A stretch of DNA of 64,000 nt from JAGVPT01 sp963843065 (GTDB lineage Bacteria > Bacteroidota > Ignavibacteria > UBA10030 > UBA8401), in NCBI GenBank assembly GCA_963843065.1, contig CAWJKX010000130.1, positions 19,909 through 83,908 on the forward strand, in the 5' to 3' direction. This document shows positions 43,983 to 54,727 of this stretch, one piece after another. Made by a program: the position numbers and the translations under genes. The notes beneath the pieces are model-generated. The model had not been told where the DNA came from. It saw only the letters and a list, made by a program, of their open reading frames with translations, and searched no databases. Numbering within the stretch: position 1 is the first letter of the stretch; each line of letters starts with the position of its first letter.

Positions 43983-46391
43983 ATGAATACAAATTCAGCA
44001 AAGGTTAAGATTTTTTTTAGCGCCGTGATAGTTATCTCTCTTACTCTTATAAGTACTGCGAGCGCCTCGGTGGTCTCCTTCACCAAAGACGCGAATGGAG
44101 TCACTTTTGTCCTGGATAAGGGATCGATGAAAGTTATTGTTTGCAAAAGCGACATTATTGAAGTGAAGTACACTGCTCTTGCGACATTGCCTTCAAAGAC
44201 ATCGCTCGTTGTCTCAAATCCCTGGAACGTGCCGCCTGAATTTAAAGTTGCAGAAGCCGTCGATAGAATCGTGATCACCACCGACAAACTGAAGATCGAA
44301 GTGAACAGGTTGACAAATGCCGTTTCGTACTCCGATCTGCACGGTAATCTCAACCTGGCCGAAGATGGAGCGAACGGTACCACAATGGCTGCTGATACCG
44401 TCGCCGGCATCAAAACGTACACCTGTTCGACGCAATTTCTTTCGCCCCTCGATGAAGCGCTCTTCGGTCTCGGCTGCCACCCGGAAGATTCATTGTCCAT
44501 AAACTACAAAGGCCGTAATCAGGATTTGATCATAAAATACATGACGGGTGCTATTCCGGTGCTTTTGTCCAACAAAGGCTATGGACTGATGTGGGATAAT
44601 TATTCCGCTTCAAAGTTCTATGGCGCCGAGGCAAGTAACACCAAATATACTTATGTATCGGAAAGCGGAACCATGGTCGATTACTATTTCTTCTACGGTC
44701 CGGAATTCGATCATATCATTGCGCTCTACCGAGAGACAACGGGCGAGGCCCCGATGTTTGGCAAATGGGTATTCGGACTCTTCCAGTCGCAGGACAGGTA
44801 TCAGAGTCAAGCGGAGGTCCTGTCAGTAAAGGACAATTATCGCAAGAATCATATACCCATTGACTGCATTGTCCAGGATTGGTTTTACTGGGAGCCGAAT
44901 GTCATCGGCTCGCATGTGATGTATCCAACAAGGTATCCCGACCCGAAGGCGATGGTTGATGAACTACACAAGGCGAATATTCATGGAATGATTTCCATCT
45001 GGCCTGTTTTTGCGAAGGGGACGCAGAATTTTGATGAGTTAAAAAATGCCGGGGGACTCACTGTCCTCACATGGGACAACGTGATGACTCACACCTTCGA
45101 CAGTTATTATGATGCTCATGATTCAACAGCCCGCGATCTTTATTGGAGAGAGGCAAAAGACAGCTTGATCGCTCGAGATGGCTGGGACGGGTGGTGGGTA
45201 GACCAGTGCGAGCCGGAGAACGGAGACCTCCTTGACGCCCGAAGACAAGCTACGTTTTCTATCGGCAGAGGCATTGACTTTTTTAATACATACTCGCTTG
45301 CACACACGATCGGCCTCTACAAGAACTGGAGAAACGATATCCCCGGAAAACGTGCGTTCTTTCTTGTGCGCCAGGCATTCGCCGGTCAGCAGCGGAATTC
45401 GGCAACGTTGTGGTCGTCCGATATCACATGCACATTCCACTCATACAAAGACCAGGTAACTCAGGGAATCAATGCGTGTGCATCGGGTATTCCATACTGG
45501 ACTTCGGATATCGGCGGCTATCATTTGCATGGGATGCCGCCCGATTGGTCTGCCCTTGCCAACAGAGAATTGTTTACTCGGTGGTTTCAGTTCGGGACAT
45601 TCTGCCCGGTTTTCAGAATTCATGGCAAAGGCGAGAGAGCATTGTTCTCGAATAACTGGGATGCAAATACGAAAAAAATTCTATTACACTACGACAACCT
45701 GCGTTACCGCCTGATGCCCTATATCTATTCATTGTCGTGGAAGGTCACCAGCGAAGGCTATACGATGATGCGCGCTCTTGCCTTCGATTTCAGGATGGAC
45801 CCTGCAATCGACGACATTCAGGATCAATACATGTTTGGGCTGGCGTTCCTAGTGAATCCTGTTACCCGAGAGATGTCCGAGACCGCAGCAACTCCGGAGA
45901 AGAACACACGAAAGGTCTACCTCCCGAAATCATCTGATTGGTACGACTTTTGGACGGGGAAGACTTTTGCGGGTGGAGAAACGATCGACTCGCCCGCACC
46001 GATCGAGACCATCCCGCTGTACGTAAGAGCCGGGGCAATTGTGCCGATGGGGCCATTCCTTCAGTATGCCACCGAGAAGACGGCCGATCCGTTAGAGCTG
46101 CGCGTGTATCCGGGGGCGAACGGGCGATTCGTTTTGTACGAAGACGCAAACGACAATTACAATTACGAAAAGGGGGAATATGCGACGATCGAGTTCGAAT
46201 GGAATGACGGTGCAACGACATTGACAATTTCAGACCGGAAAGGGGACTTCCCCGGAATGCTGAAAGAGCGGACGATCAACGTCGTTCTTGTTGGACCAAA
46301 TCACGGCACAGGCGTCGACATTTGCCCGCGGCCCGATAAAACGGTGAAGTACAATGGAAGGAAAATGGAGATAAACGTAAAGGAGAACTAG
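43983..46391 (+). CDS. GH31 alpha-xylosidase/alpha-glucosidase, intact
   Basis: 802 residues with a signal peptide ending near 'STASAS'. The N-terminal sandwich is at about 30-240 ('FGLGCHPEDSLSINYKGRN'); the barrel has the nucleophile Asp407 in 'GWWVDQCEPENGD' and the acid/base Asp in 'WSSDITCTFHS'. Unlike the GH31 at 35,648 it has no PA14 insert. The C-termini of the two are very alike ('VRAGAIVPMGPFLQYATEKT', 'YEDANDNYNYEKGEYATIEF'), so they are paralogues. It is probably an exo-acting alpha-xylosidase on xyloglucan oligosaccharides; alpha-glucosidase is the alternative. A LacI-family repressor converges on it. Confidence 0.92.
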   Translation: MNTNSAKVKIFFSAVIVISLTLISTASASVVSFTKDANGVTFVLDKGSMKVIVCKSDIIEVKYTALATLPSKTSLVVSNPWNVPPEFKVAEAVDRIVITTDKLKIEVNRLTNAVSYSDLHGNLNLAEDGANGTTMAADTVAGIKTYTCSTQFLSPLDEALFGLGCHPEDSLSINYKGRNQDLIIKYMTGAIPVLLSNKGYGLMWDNYSASKFYGAEASNTKYTYVSESGTMVDYYFFYGPEFDHIIALYRETTGEAPMFGKWVFGLFQSQDRYQSQAEVLSVKDNYRKNHIPIDCIVQDWFYWEPNVIGSHVMYPTRYPDPKAMVDELHKANIHGMISIWPVFAKGTQNFDELKNAGGLTVLTWDNVMTHTFDSYYDAHDSTARDLYWREAKDSLIARDGWDGWWVDQCEPENGDLLDARRQATFSIGRGIDFFNTYSLAHTIGLYKNWRNDIPGKRAFFLVRQAFAGQQRNSATLWSSDITCTFHSYKDQVTQGINACASGIPYWTSDIGGYHLHGMPPDWSALANRELFTRWFQFGTFCPVFRIHGKGERALFSNNWDANTKKILLHYDNLRYRLMPYIYSLSWKVTSEGYTMMRALAFDFRMDPAIDDIQDQYMFGLAFLVNPVTREMSETAATPEKNTRKVYLPKSSDWYDFWTGKTFAGGETIDSPAPIETIPLYVRAGAIVPMGPFLQYATEKTADPLELRVYPGANGRFVLYEDANDNYNYEKGEYATIEFEWNDGATTLTISDRKGDFPGMLKERTINVVLVGPNHGTGVDICPRPDKTVKYNGRKMEINVKEN

Positions 46392-46484
46392 CAGATCATA
46401 AGAATGTTCCGGCGCGTGAGGTCGTTCCTTTCATTTTTGCTTAAATGGCCTGGTTTATTTAGAAGACCTGCAAAAACAAAATGG

Positions 46485-47486
46485 TCATGTCGATTCCCGG
46501 ATGATCAATTTTGACTCTATGATGAATGTTTTTGGCTTTGTTCTTTTGCCCTCAATCATTTCGATTAGCATAGAAGCAGCTTTCTTTCCCATCTCGAACG
46601 GGAACTGATCGATGACTGTGAGCGTCGGAGAAACCATTGTTGTCAGGCGACTATTTGAAAATCCCAACACGGCAATATCCTCTGGAATTCTGAGACCCAC
46701 TTCCTTGATTCTACGGAACGCGCCCATAGCAACAATGTCGTTTACGGCAAAGACTGCATCCGGGACATTTTTCTTTTGAATGAGTTCGTCCATCGATTTA
46801 TAGCCGTGAGATTCATGCAATTCACCGTCGATCACAAATCCGTCAATGAGAGGCATATTTGCCTGCTTCAATGCATCGGTAAATCCCTTCATTCTTTTTT
46901 GAGAAATTTCCAGCGTTTGGGGACCGGCAAAATGAGCAATTCTCTTGTACCCCTTAGCAATAAGATACGCCACAGCGTCGAATGCGCTTCTATAATCGTC
47001 GATGATAACTTTATCGGCGATTACGCTGTCGCAGGAACGGTCAAAAAATGCGATCGGAATTCCGGCGTTCAACAGATCGTTAAAATGTCCTCCGACCCTG
47101 GTGTTTTCTGAAACCGAAACGATAACACCGGCAACCCTCTGATGCATCAAGAGATTCGTGTTGACAACTTCGCGTTCATAATTCTCATCCGATTGACACA
47201 GGATAATTGTATAGCCTGATTTATAGGCAATTTCTTCGATGCCGCTAATCGCAGAAGAAAAAAAATCATGTTTAATCTCCGGGACAAGAACGCCGATCGT
47301 GTTTGTTCGATTCTTCTTAAGGCTCTGTGCAATCGCATTCGGCCGGTAATTGAATTCTACCGCAACCTTTTTGATTTTTGCTCGTGTTGATTCCTTGATA
47401 TCAGGGTGATTATTCAACGCACGGGATATCGTGGATGGAGATAATTTGAGTTTCTTGGCGATATCAATGATTGTTTTGTGTTTCAT
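46485..47486 (-). CDS. LacI-family repressor 3 (distinct subgroup)
   Basis: 333 residues from ATG 47,486. The open frame extends 48 codons further up, but GCAGGA stands before 47,486 and the HTH begins there ('TIIDIAKKLKLSPSTISRAL'). The hinge is 'NYRPNAIAQSLKKNRTNTIG', the ligand domain has 'EIKHDFFSSAISGIEEIAYK' and 'PDAVFAVNDIVAMGAFRRIK'. It is clearly different from repressors 1 and 2 and of the type common in Bacteroidota. It converges with GH31 (stop to stop 93 bases). I found no palindrome in its upstream region that I would call its operator. Confidence 0.92.
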   Translation of the reverse strand: MKHKTIIDIAKKLKLSPSTISRALNNHPDIKESTRAKIKKVAVEFNYRPNAIAQSLKKNRTNTIGVLVPEIKHDFFSSAISGIEEIAYKSGYTIILCQSDENYEREVVNTNLLMHQRVAGVIVSVSENTRVGGHFNDLLNAGIPIAFFDRSCDSVIADKVIIDDYRSAFDAVAYLIAKGYKRIAHFAGPQTLEISQKRMKGFTDALKQANMPLIDGFVIDGELHESHGYKSMDELIQKKNVPDAVFAVNDIVAMGAFRRIKEVGLRIPEDIAVLGFSNSRLTTMVSPTLTVIDQFPFEMGKKAASMLIEMIEGKRTKPKTFIIESKLIIREST

Positions 47487-47638
47487 TCCTGCAGCCGTTC
47501 CGATGAAAGTTATGCCGCTAATAAAGATCAAAGGACCGAAAAGATTGCCTTTGAAATTGAACCGCCACGCCTCAATACCGGCGTGCTGCGTGTTATGCCC
47601 CGCGCGCGGGATTTGCTTCTGCGGCAGCAAAAGCAGAG

Positions 47639-49270
47639 TTATTTAAGCAATAACATTTTCTTCGTGATAGATTCTCCGGCACCTTCTAATTTATAGAAAT
47701 AAATTCCGCTTGGCAAATTCGCACCGGTGAAGAGAGCTTCATGCAGACCTGGAGTCTCTTTCTCCTTATTCACCAGAACCGTCACTTCCCGGCCCAGGAG
47801 ATCGTACACCGAGAGGCGTACGAATCCTGCGCTTTTCAGGCTGTAGAGGATCTCGGTGCTCGGGTTGAAAGGATTAGGGTAATTCTGTGCCAGCGAAAAA
47901 TCAAAAGGACGTGCGCGGGAATCAACAACCGCATTCGGAGTATACTGAAGCTGTGTATCGATCCAGTCCAAACGCGAGGAGAGAAATGATTCCAAATAAT
48001 CGATTTCTTTCTGGTACGTGTTGCGATCCTGATACCCTGTTGTTTCACGCCAGATAAATACTCCGAGGACGGGCCATTTTACAAAATTCCTTTGCTGGGC
48101 TTCGTTCAGGTAACCGGCACAGGAATCAATGAATGCCAGTATCTTTGCGGTTGCGAATACACTTTCCCTCAAATCTCTCCACCGGCTTTGCACTTTAGAC
48201 TTGAAATGAGGGTCAGAGTAAAGTATTGTCCAGAAAAAAGGCGTATCGTTCGTTCCGGGATTGGAAAACATCCAGCCGTCAACCACCCCATCATCGGGAT
48301 AATTAGAGTTTCCCGCAGACTGGTCAAAGTCCCATACCGGACCGGCAGCAAGCTTCTGGTTTTTGTCCTTGTGAAAATAAGCGCTCCAGCCGTACGCATC
48401 GCTGTTGCGCATTGTTTCTTGCACGATCAGTTCATCGATAAATGCATCTACATCGATCCATTTTGCATATCCATTCACTGTATCGGCGAAGTTGGGGAGG
48501 GCCATCGCGTATCTAAAATTATTGTCATAATTCTGAATATACTCCAATTGGACAGGGACGACATCCTCAGGCTTAGGATACACAATCATCCGGTCATCGC
48601 CGAAATCGCCCCCAAAGCCATCGACCTCATAAATGTATCCTCCAGTGAGATTGTCTCCTGAAGTATCGGCCGAAGTAAGTTTACTAAGATCCAGCCTGTT
48701 TTTCGTCCTCTTTATTTTCTCCAGTATAATATATACGCCCTCGTACTCACCGTTGAGAATAAGCTCACAAAAGCGGCAGCGACTTGACCATCTTCCGGTC
48801 AATGTTGATAAATAGTGTGCCAGGGGATCTCGTATAAAGGTTCTGTCGATATACGAGGCTAAAAACGTCCAATCATTTTCTGCCGGCATACCGAGAATCG
48901 ACACATCCAAATTGGCACCGGTGCTGTCTTGTGTCTCAACAGCATATGGCTTTTTCGGAAACATTTGGGTCGAATTGCCGCGCAACTCGATGCCGATCTT
49001 ACCGCTATAATTATTGAACGGATCCGTCACGTTATTCCTTACTCCTTCTCCGTTCCAGATAATTCCCATGTCTGCCATGATTTTAGGATCGTCGGGAATC
49101 ACCTGCCCATTGGTGTTGATCACCACAATCGGCAGATTTGATGAGGTAAAACTGATAGAAGAGGAATCGTCCTTCGCCGCATCGGACGTCATATTTTCTT
49201 CTCCGCGCAAGATTTGAAGATTCAGGAATGCGACGACACACGAAAAAGTTACGGTTGATCTTAGAAACAT
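47639..49270 (-). CDS. CotH-kinase-like surface protein with T9SS sorting tail (1)
   Basis: 543 residues. The signal peptide is followed by 'NLPIVVINTNGQVIPDDPKI', a strand typical at the start of these proteins. The CotH domain (about 75-430) has 'GKIGIELRGNSTQMFPKKPY', 'GMPAENDWTFLASYIDRTFI', 'GEYEGVYIILEKIKRTKNRL' and the metal-binding 'GPVWDFDQSAGN'. The C-terminal 85 residues are the type IX secretion tail ('LAQNYPNPFNPSTEILYSL', 'VYDLLGREVTVLVN', 'SGIYFYKLEG'). CotH proteins are atypical protein kinases in spore coats; secreted bacterial relatives are common but their targets are mostly unknown. AGGGAAG precedes the ATG. A second CotH gene lies at 54,728. Confidence 0.88.
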   Translation of the reverse strand: MFLRSTVTFSCVVAFLNLQILRGEENMTSDAAKDDSSSISFTSSNLPIVVINTNGQVIPDDPKIMADMGIIWNGEGVRNNVTDPFNNYSGKIGIELRGNSTQMFPKKPYAVETQDSTGANLDVSILGMPAENDWTFLASYIDRTFIRDPLAHYLSTLTGRWSSRCRFCELILNGEYEGVYIILEKIKRTKNRLDLSKLTSADTSGDNLTGGYIYEVDGFGGDFGDDRMIVYPKPEDVVPVQLEYIQNYDNNFRYAMALPNFADTVNGYAKWIDVDAFIDELIVQETMRNSDAYGWSAYFHKDKNQKLAAGPVWDFDQSAGNSNYPDDGVVDGWMFSNPGTNDTPFFWTILYSDPHFKSKVQSRWRDLRESVFATAKILAFIDSCAGYLNEAQQRNFVKWPVLGVFIWRETTGYQDRNTYQKEIDYLESFLSSRLDWIDTQLQYTPNAVVDSRARPFDFSLAQNYPNPFNPSTEILYSLKSAGFVRLSVYDLLGREVTVLVNKEKETPGLHEALFTGANLPSGIYFYKLEGAGESITKKMLLLK

Positions 49271-49362
49271 CTTAACACTTCCCTAGCAATCAGTTATTGG
49301 AATCAGAATATGCGCTCCGATCCGCGCCAAAACTATTGGTAGTGGGCTACTTTGCCTAATTG

Positions 49363-49470
49363 CCCCTTCGACGCGTCCCGATAAAAAACATCGGGACTTG
49401 CTCAGGGTGAGCAGACCATGTTCATCCTGAGTAAGTGATCCTCGCCGAGTCGAGTCTTCGACCGCTCGAA
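49363..49470 (-). repeat. Dispersed palindromic repeat, GGGACGCGTCGAAG family, reversed copy
   Basis: 'CCTTCGACGCGTCCCGAT', 'ATCGGGACTTGCTCAGGGTG' and 'CATCCTGAGTAAG' are the reverse complement of the copies at 1,796 and 10,236. It occupies the middle of the 296-base gap between two T9SS-cargo genes. A further palindrome 'AACGACCCGATGGGTCGTT' follows at about 49,491-49,509. Confidence 0.8.
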
Positions 49471-49566
49471 GAGCGGGAGAACGCATCGTCAACGACCCGA
49501 TGGGTCGTTGACCCGTCGGGAAGGAACATGTCGCTACTTTCTGAATTAAAGTAGCCCCCTACCAAA

Positions 49567-52459
49567 CTATTTGATCACCACCATTTTGTTCGTCTTAACA
49601 AAGCTCTCCGTTTGAAGGCGGTAGAAATAGATGCCGCTGGCAAAACTTGCGGCATTGAATGAAACCTCGTATTCGCCGGCAGGCTTTCTCTCGTTGTTTA
49701 CCAGGACTGCTGCTTCCCTGCCCAGGATATCGTACACCGAGAGGCGCACGATGCTGCTGCTTTTCAGCGTGTAGGTAATTTTCGTGGCCGGGTTAAAGGG
49801 GTTCGGATAGTTCTGCATGAGCGCAAATTCTTCCGGTGCCGTGCCCGCGCCACGCACTCCGGTCACTGTAAGGTCGGTTCCGGTAAGAACAATTTCTGTT
49901 GTCCCTCCCGATGGGTTAACCGTATTGGCGCCGCTTGGCCAGATGCCGTCGGCATCCTTTACAACTGCGACGATTGTCCCATTGGCGTGCGAACGCTGTT
50001 CGATCCGGCGTATACCGTTGGACAAGATGTTCGGGAGTACCAAGCCGAATGCTCCGTTCACTGCATCAACGCTGCTGCTGTAGAATGCCGCATAATTTTC
50101 GGCGACCGAGTTTTCCGTACCGTCGCTCTCAACAAACGAGCCCGAGATCGGCCGGCCGGATCCGGCCGTGTCGTCGTAGGCAAAGACAAAATCCTTCGGG
50201 TTCGCAGAACTCACGGCTCGGAGTGCAGTTCCTGTGCTGTCCCCGGACGACGAATCCAGTTTCACGACACGAACGGAGTCTGCGCTTGTGCACAGAGTCG
50301 CTGCCGTTGTTCCTCCCATGCCGTCATTCAGGGTGATCCGCATAAAAACGTACTTGCCGGGAACAAAGCGTCTGTTTCCGGTTGGTTCAGTGATGAACCA
50401 TCCTTCATACGCGCCGGCTCCGTCGGTGACAAATGTGCCGTAATTTCTCGCTGTCGCAAGGCTCGGGTTGCCCGTGCGGACGAAGTCTCCCGACGCCGAT
50501 GCAAAAACGCAATTTCCCGCGCCGTTCGCCGTAATCGTATCTGTCGAGATGACCACCTGATTATAGAAGCGGTATGTCGTGTCGGGGAGCAGGCCGGTCA
50601 GTCTCGCCCGGTAGGCAAATGGAATACGGTTGGAATTGGTCCCGTTGATCCCTTCGATGTATCTGGGAAGAATGACTGCTGTTAATTGGGGGCCCATCAG
50701 GGTGACTGCATGAGCCGCCGGTATTGTCCCATTTGTCTTATAATTATATGTGCCGGGATGCGACCCATCCCAGGCATATGGCAAGATCGAGTAATGATAC
50801 GAAGTAGCAGCTGTAAGCCCAGCAATGGTGACAGAAGTGGCTGCCCCCGATGGGATGAGCGCAGCGACCATTCCGTCGCCGATCGTATCGCCGACCGCAT
50901 AGGTCGCCGCATCCATTGGCAAGCCGGTTGGATCGGAGCCTGTGCGCTGAAGTATGATGTATCCAGTTGCCCCCGAAGCGGCAATCCAAGAAAGATGTAT
51001 TTGACTCGCTGAAACTGCGGTCGCTATCAGCGAATCTGCATAGGTAGACGGCTCAAGGGAAAGCGTATAAAAAGCCGCGTCTGTTGAATAGCCTGTGCCG
51101 GCGCTGTTGATCGCATAGCCGCGAAAGTGGATCAATGTCCCGGCCGGCAAACCGCTTACGGCAACCGTGAACACACTCGACGTATCCGGTACGCTGACTT
51201 TGGTATCGGACGTTGTGGGATTGGCGGCCGTTGACCAGACGATACCCCGCTCGCTCACTGAGTCGTTTCCGCGCGAGATAATTTTTGAACCGAGGGTTGC
51301 CGTGGTCGACGTAATGTTTGTAACTGTCGGCAGTATCAACGTTGGTGAAAAAGTGTTGAGCGCAAAATTCGCCGTGAGAACCCGATTCTGGTTCATGAGG
51401 ACGGTTAGAAGAGTATCGGTTTCATGTCCTGTCGGAACATCTCCGGTCCATGAAACAAAGTGGTATGCGCTGTCCGGAATTTCTTTCAACTGAACGCTTG
51501 CGCCGAACTGATAACTTTGTTGATCCGGCGTTTTCATGACCGTTCCGTGGGAGAAACTTACGGTCAGCGAATACGAAAGCAGATCTGTCCCAGCCATGAC
51601 GATCTCAGTCGTTCCGCCGGACGGGTTTATCGTGTTCGCGCCGCTTGGCCAGAGGCCGTCGGCATCGGAGGCTGAGGCAACAACCGTTCCGGTGACGAAA
51701 GAGCGCTGTTCGATTCTGCGCATGCCGTTGGATAACATATTCGGCAGGACTAAACCGAACGCTCCGTTTACACCATCGACACTATTGCTGTAGAATGCCG
51801 CATAGTTGTTGGTTGCGGAATTGACCGTTCCATCACTCTCAATGAACGACCCCGAGAGAGGGCGGCCCGTGCCGGCGGTGTCGCCGTAGACAAAAATAAA
51901 ATCCTTCGGGCTCGCAGCAGTTGTGCAGCGGAGACCTGTGCCGGTGCTGTCGGTGATCGCAGGGTCGAGTTTTACCACCTGCACGGAATCCGATGCCGTA
52001 AGACGTGTGACCGCCGTTGTTCCGCCGGCACCGTCGTTCAACGTGATGCGCACAAACACATACTGACCGGGGACAAATCGCTTGTTCCCGGTTGGCTCCG
52101 TAATGAACCACCCTTCATAACTTCCTGTTCCGTCGGTTGTGAATGTGCCGTACGTTCCGGCTGTCGAGAGTCCTGGACTGCTCGCGCGAACGAAATTACC
52201 CGTCGCCGAAACAAAAATACAATTCCCGGAACCGCTTTGGGAAGCAGCGTCAGTCGAGACCACAACCTGATTATAAAAGCGATATGTACTGCTGGAAAAT
52301 AATCCGCTTAGTCTCGCTCGGTAGGCAAACGGAATGCGGTTGAGGTTTGTCGGGGTCACGCCTTCGATGTACCTGCGGAAGGACCACCGTCGTCATCGAT
52401 TGCGACAGCGACACTGCATAGATACCGATGGCAAAAAATACTATGACGATGCGTTTCAT
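49567..52459 (-). CDS. Large surface protein with duplicated module, FnIII-type domain and T9SS tail, one frame break
   Basis: About 963 residues after joining. The start is ATG 52,459 ('MKRIVIVFFAIGIYAVSLSQ'). The frame breaks at about 52,373-52,377, where an extra C separates 'TTVVLP' from 'RYIEGVTPTN'. The internal copy 'VILPRYIEGINGTNSNRIPF' shows the correct reading. A module of about 240 residues ('NRIPFAYRARL' to 'GANTINPSGGTTEIV') occurs twice, at the N-terminus and again near residue 640. Between them are a bacterial-repeat segment ('VSFSHGTVMKTPDQQSYQFG', 'FVSWTGDVP') and two FnIII-like domains ('TATLGSKIISRGNDSVSERG', 'GATGYIILQRTG'). The tail is T9SS ('LMQNYPNPFNPATKITYTL'). I see no catalytic motif. 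It is probably an adhesin or surface-exposed binding protein. Confidence 0.75.
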
Positions 52460-52526
52460 CAAGACCTTTTTCCCTGGAAAAAAAAGTCGCGACATTTTTT
52501 CACTGCGACGAACATTAACAGTGTAT

Positions 52527-52580
52527 TCATGGATGACATTCCTTATCAGTTAGAAACACCTGCAGGTGCTTTGAACTGCA
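52527..52580 (-). promoter_or_regulatory. Hairpin leader shared with the GH2 leader at 62,171
   Basis: Bases 52,527-52,565 match 62,171-62,209 with one mismatch (39 bases). At its outer end 'ACACCTGCAG' (52,556-52,565) pairs with 'CTGCAAGTGT' (52,576-52,585) around a 10-base loop. The hairpin lies between two minus-strand genes, so it may be the terminator of the upstream gene or a 5' leader of the downstream one. In the GH2 case the same sequence covers the Shine-Dalgarno AAGGA and the ATG; here those have become non-coding, and the gene starts 68 bases further on. Confidence 0.55.
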
Positions 52581-52622
52581 AGTGTGATGCGCCCCTTGAG
52601 AAGGAAAGAAACTCGTGACGAT

Positions 52623-54660
52623 CTATTTCATCAAAATCATTTTCTTAACGTCATGAAAATTTCCGGCACTCAACACGTAGAAGTAAACACCGCTCGAAAA
52701 ATTGGCTGCATCCCATTGCACCGAATGATTTCCAGCAGACTGATTTCCGTTCACCAGGCGGGAAACTTCCCTTCCAAGTTCATCGTACACTTTCACCGTC
52801 ACAAAACTGTTTACTGCTAACTGATAACTGATTACCGTCGCAGGGTTAAACGGATCCGGATAGTTTTGCGAGAGTGAGAAAACCTGTGGAACGGCCCCAA
52901 CTTCAACTTCGGCCGACTGAGAATACTTGAACGAGCCGTCCCGGTCGATTTGTTCCAACCTGTACGTGTAGCGCCCGGAAGTGATGTTCTTGTCGGTGAA
53001 CGAATATTCTTGCGGGGCGTTGGTCGTCCCTGCACCGGCGACAAATCCGATCTTTTGCCAGTTCATTGTCGGCGCGGTATTCAACATAGTGACATCTCTC
53101 CACGTCAAATCCAGTGTTGTTCACTTCGGTTGCTGTGCTCCATTTGAGTATTGCCATCGAACTTGTTGCTGCGGCGGTAAAAGCCGTCAATTCAACGGGC
53201 AGATCGACGTTTCCAGAAGAAAGATTCGCGCCAGTAAAAGGTCCACTGAGTGAAGCATTCGTAAATGTGAGTGCTGTTTGATCAGCAAGCGAAGCCATTG
53301 CCGAACCGGTGGCGCCCGAACTTAGATCTGCCGCAACATACAAATACGCGCCTGATGTTGGAATCAGTTGAGGGGTAGAAGAGAAATCGAATGTCGCCGG
53401 TGATGACGGCGAAGCGACGGTTGCCAATAGTGTGGATGTCCCAACACTAAATGTTGCAGCAGTAGAATAGTAGAGCTTTAGATTTATGACACCGCTGTAT
53501 GTTCCAGACAATGTAATGACAGCCTGGGTGAGCTTACCGCCGGCGATATTCCCTGCAAGCTGAAATCTTCCGATCGGATTGTCGTTAGAATTGGGAGTTC
53601 CTGCCGGCGGCGTATATGACGTTCCGTTCGTAAAAGAAATGAATGGAATCGGTGTGAATGCAACGCCGTGCAAGTATTTATTTGTTGCTTTGGGAACGAG
53701 CGTTGTAAATGGCGAACCAAACCCCGCATCAGTAACTTTGACTAAATTCGTGTCTGTCGTTGTAGTATAGATGACGGGATTGGAGCCCGTCCAATCGACA
53801 ACCAGCCCAGTAGCACCTGTCGTTGCGCCGGGTGCTAACAAATAGGCCAGAGACCAAACTGAACCACTGTAAGTCCATTTTTGCACTCCTCCTTTTCCAT
53901 TTGTTCTGTCATCAGCAACATAGATCGTATTACCATTTAGTGAGAATCCATTAGGACTTGAAGTAGATGTCGGAAAACCGCTTAATAAAGTAATAGTTTG
54001 ACCTGACGTAGTTGGCAGGCACGATCCGACCGATGATATTCCGAAACATGAACTCTTATTACTGGAAACATATAATTGACCATCAAAAATATTTATTACG
54101 CGAATATTCGTAACCGTCGTTGATAATTGCGTTGACGTTGTTGCTCCGAGCGCGGCATACCGTACACCGCCGGCGGCACCGGCAACCCAAAACGCAGTTC
54201 CATCATTCGTAGCGGCACCGCGAACATTGTTTCCAGTCGATGCATCTATCAATTTTGTTGTTATGTCCACCGATGCGCTGGCGTCAATTCTTGCAATAAC
54301 TCGATTGACGCTTGCAGATGTTGTGTTTGCAATTGACGCCGTACCTGGAGCAGCACCATACCCGGCGATAGTGAGATAACGTCCGTCAACGGAGCCAGCG
54401 ATCGCTCCTTCACTTGATGCCGTTCCCGAAAGTGTCAACGGCGCATTGCTTCCCGAAGCTAACGTTGGTATCGCGATCGATTGCACGAACGCGCCGCCGG
54501 TGGTATATTCATCGAGAAAAACAGCTGTTGAAGCATTGGTGAGACTCCCGGATCCATCGCCAACCCGAACTACTATTATGTTCCCCGCTGTAAATGATTG
54601 CGCGGCAAGGGAGAGCCAGCCCGCAATGATGAGAAAGAATATCGATAAGATTTTTTTCAT
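52623..54660 (-). CDS. Secreted beta-rich protein with T9SS tail, one frame break
   Basis: About 680 residues after joining two frames. The start is ATG 54,660 with AAGGAA seven bases upstream; a signal peptide 'ILSIFFLIIAGWLSLAAQ' follows. The first 330 residues look like a beta-propeller-like chain, rich in Thr/Ser/Gly ('NIIVVRVGDGSGSLTNAS', 'GRYLTIAGYGAAPG', 'NTIYVADDRTNGKGGVQKW'). The next part resembles an Ig-like domain ('LTFTNASLSGPFTGANLSSG'). The frame breaks at about 53,090-53,100; the corrected text runs 'NNTGFDVER' into 'DVTMLNTAP', then an FnIII-type segment ('TSGRYTYRLEQIDRDGSFKY') and the tail 'LSQNYPDPFNPATVISYQL'. Function unknown; no active-site motif seen. Confidence 0.75.
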
Positions 54661-54727
54661 AGTCATTTCCTTAACAAATACGAATGCGTTCAGCTGCGAT
54701 TGAAAGGTTGAAACATGAATTGAATCG

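Noticed and set aside
47487..47630. 48-codon N-terminal extension of repressor 3
   Set aside because: LacI proteins begin at the HTH, and GCAGGA precedes ATG 47,486; the extension is hydrophobic and unlike any family member.
5507..54660. Programmed ribosomal frameshifting in the split genes
   Set aside because: The breaks are in unrelated genes without shared slippery heptamer plus structure, and one is shown by a paralogue to be a one-base homopolymer difference.
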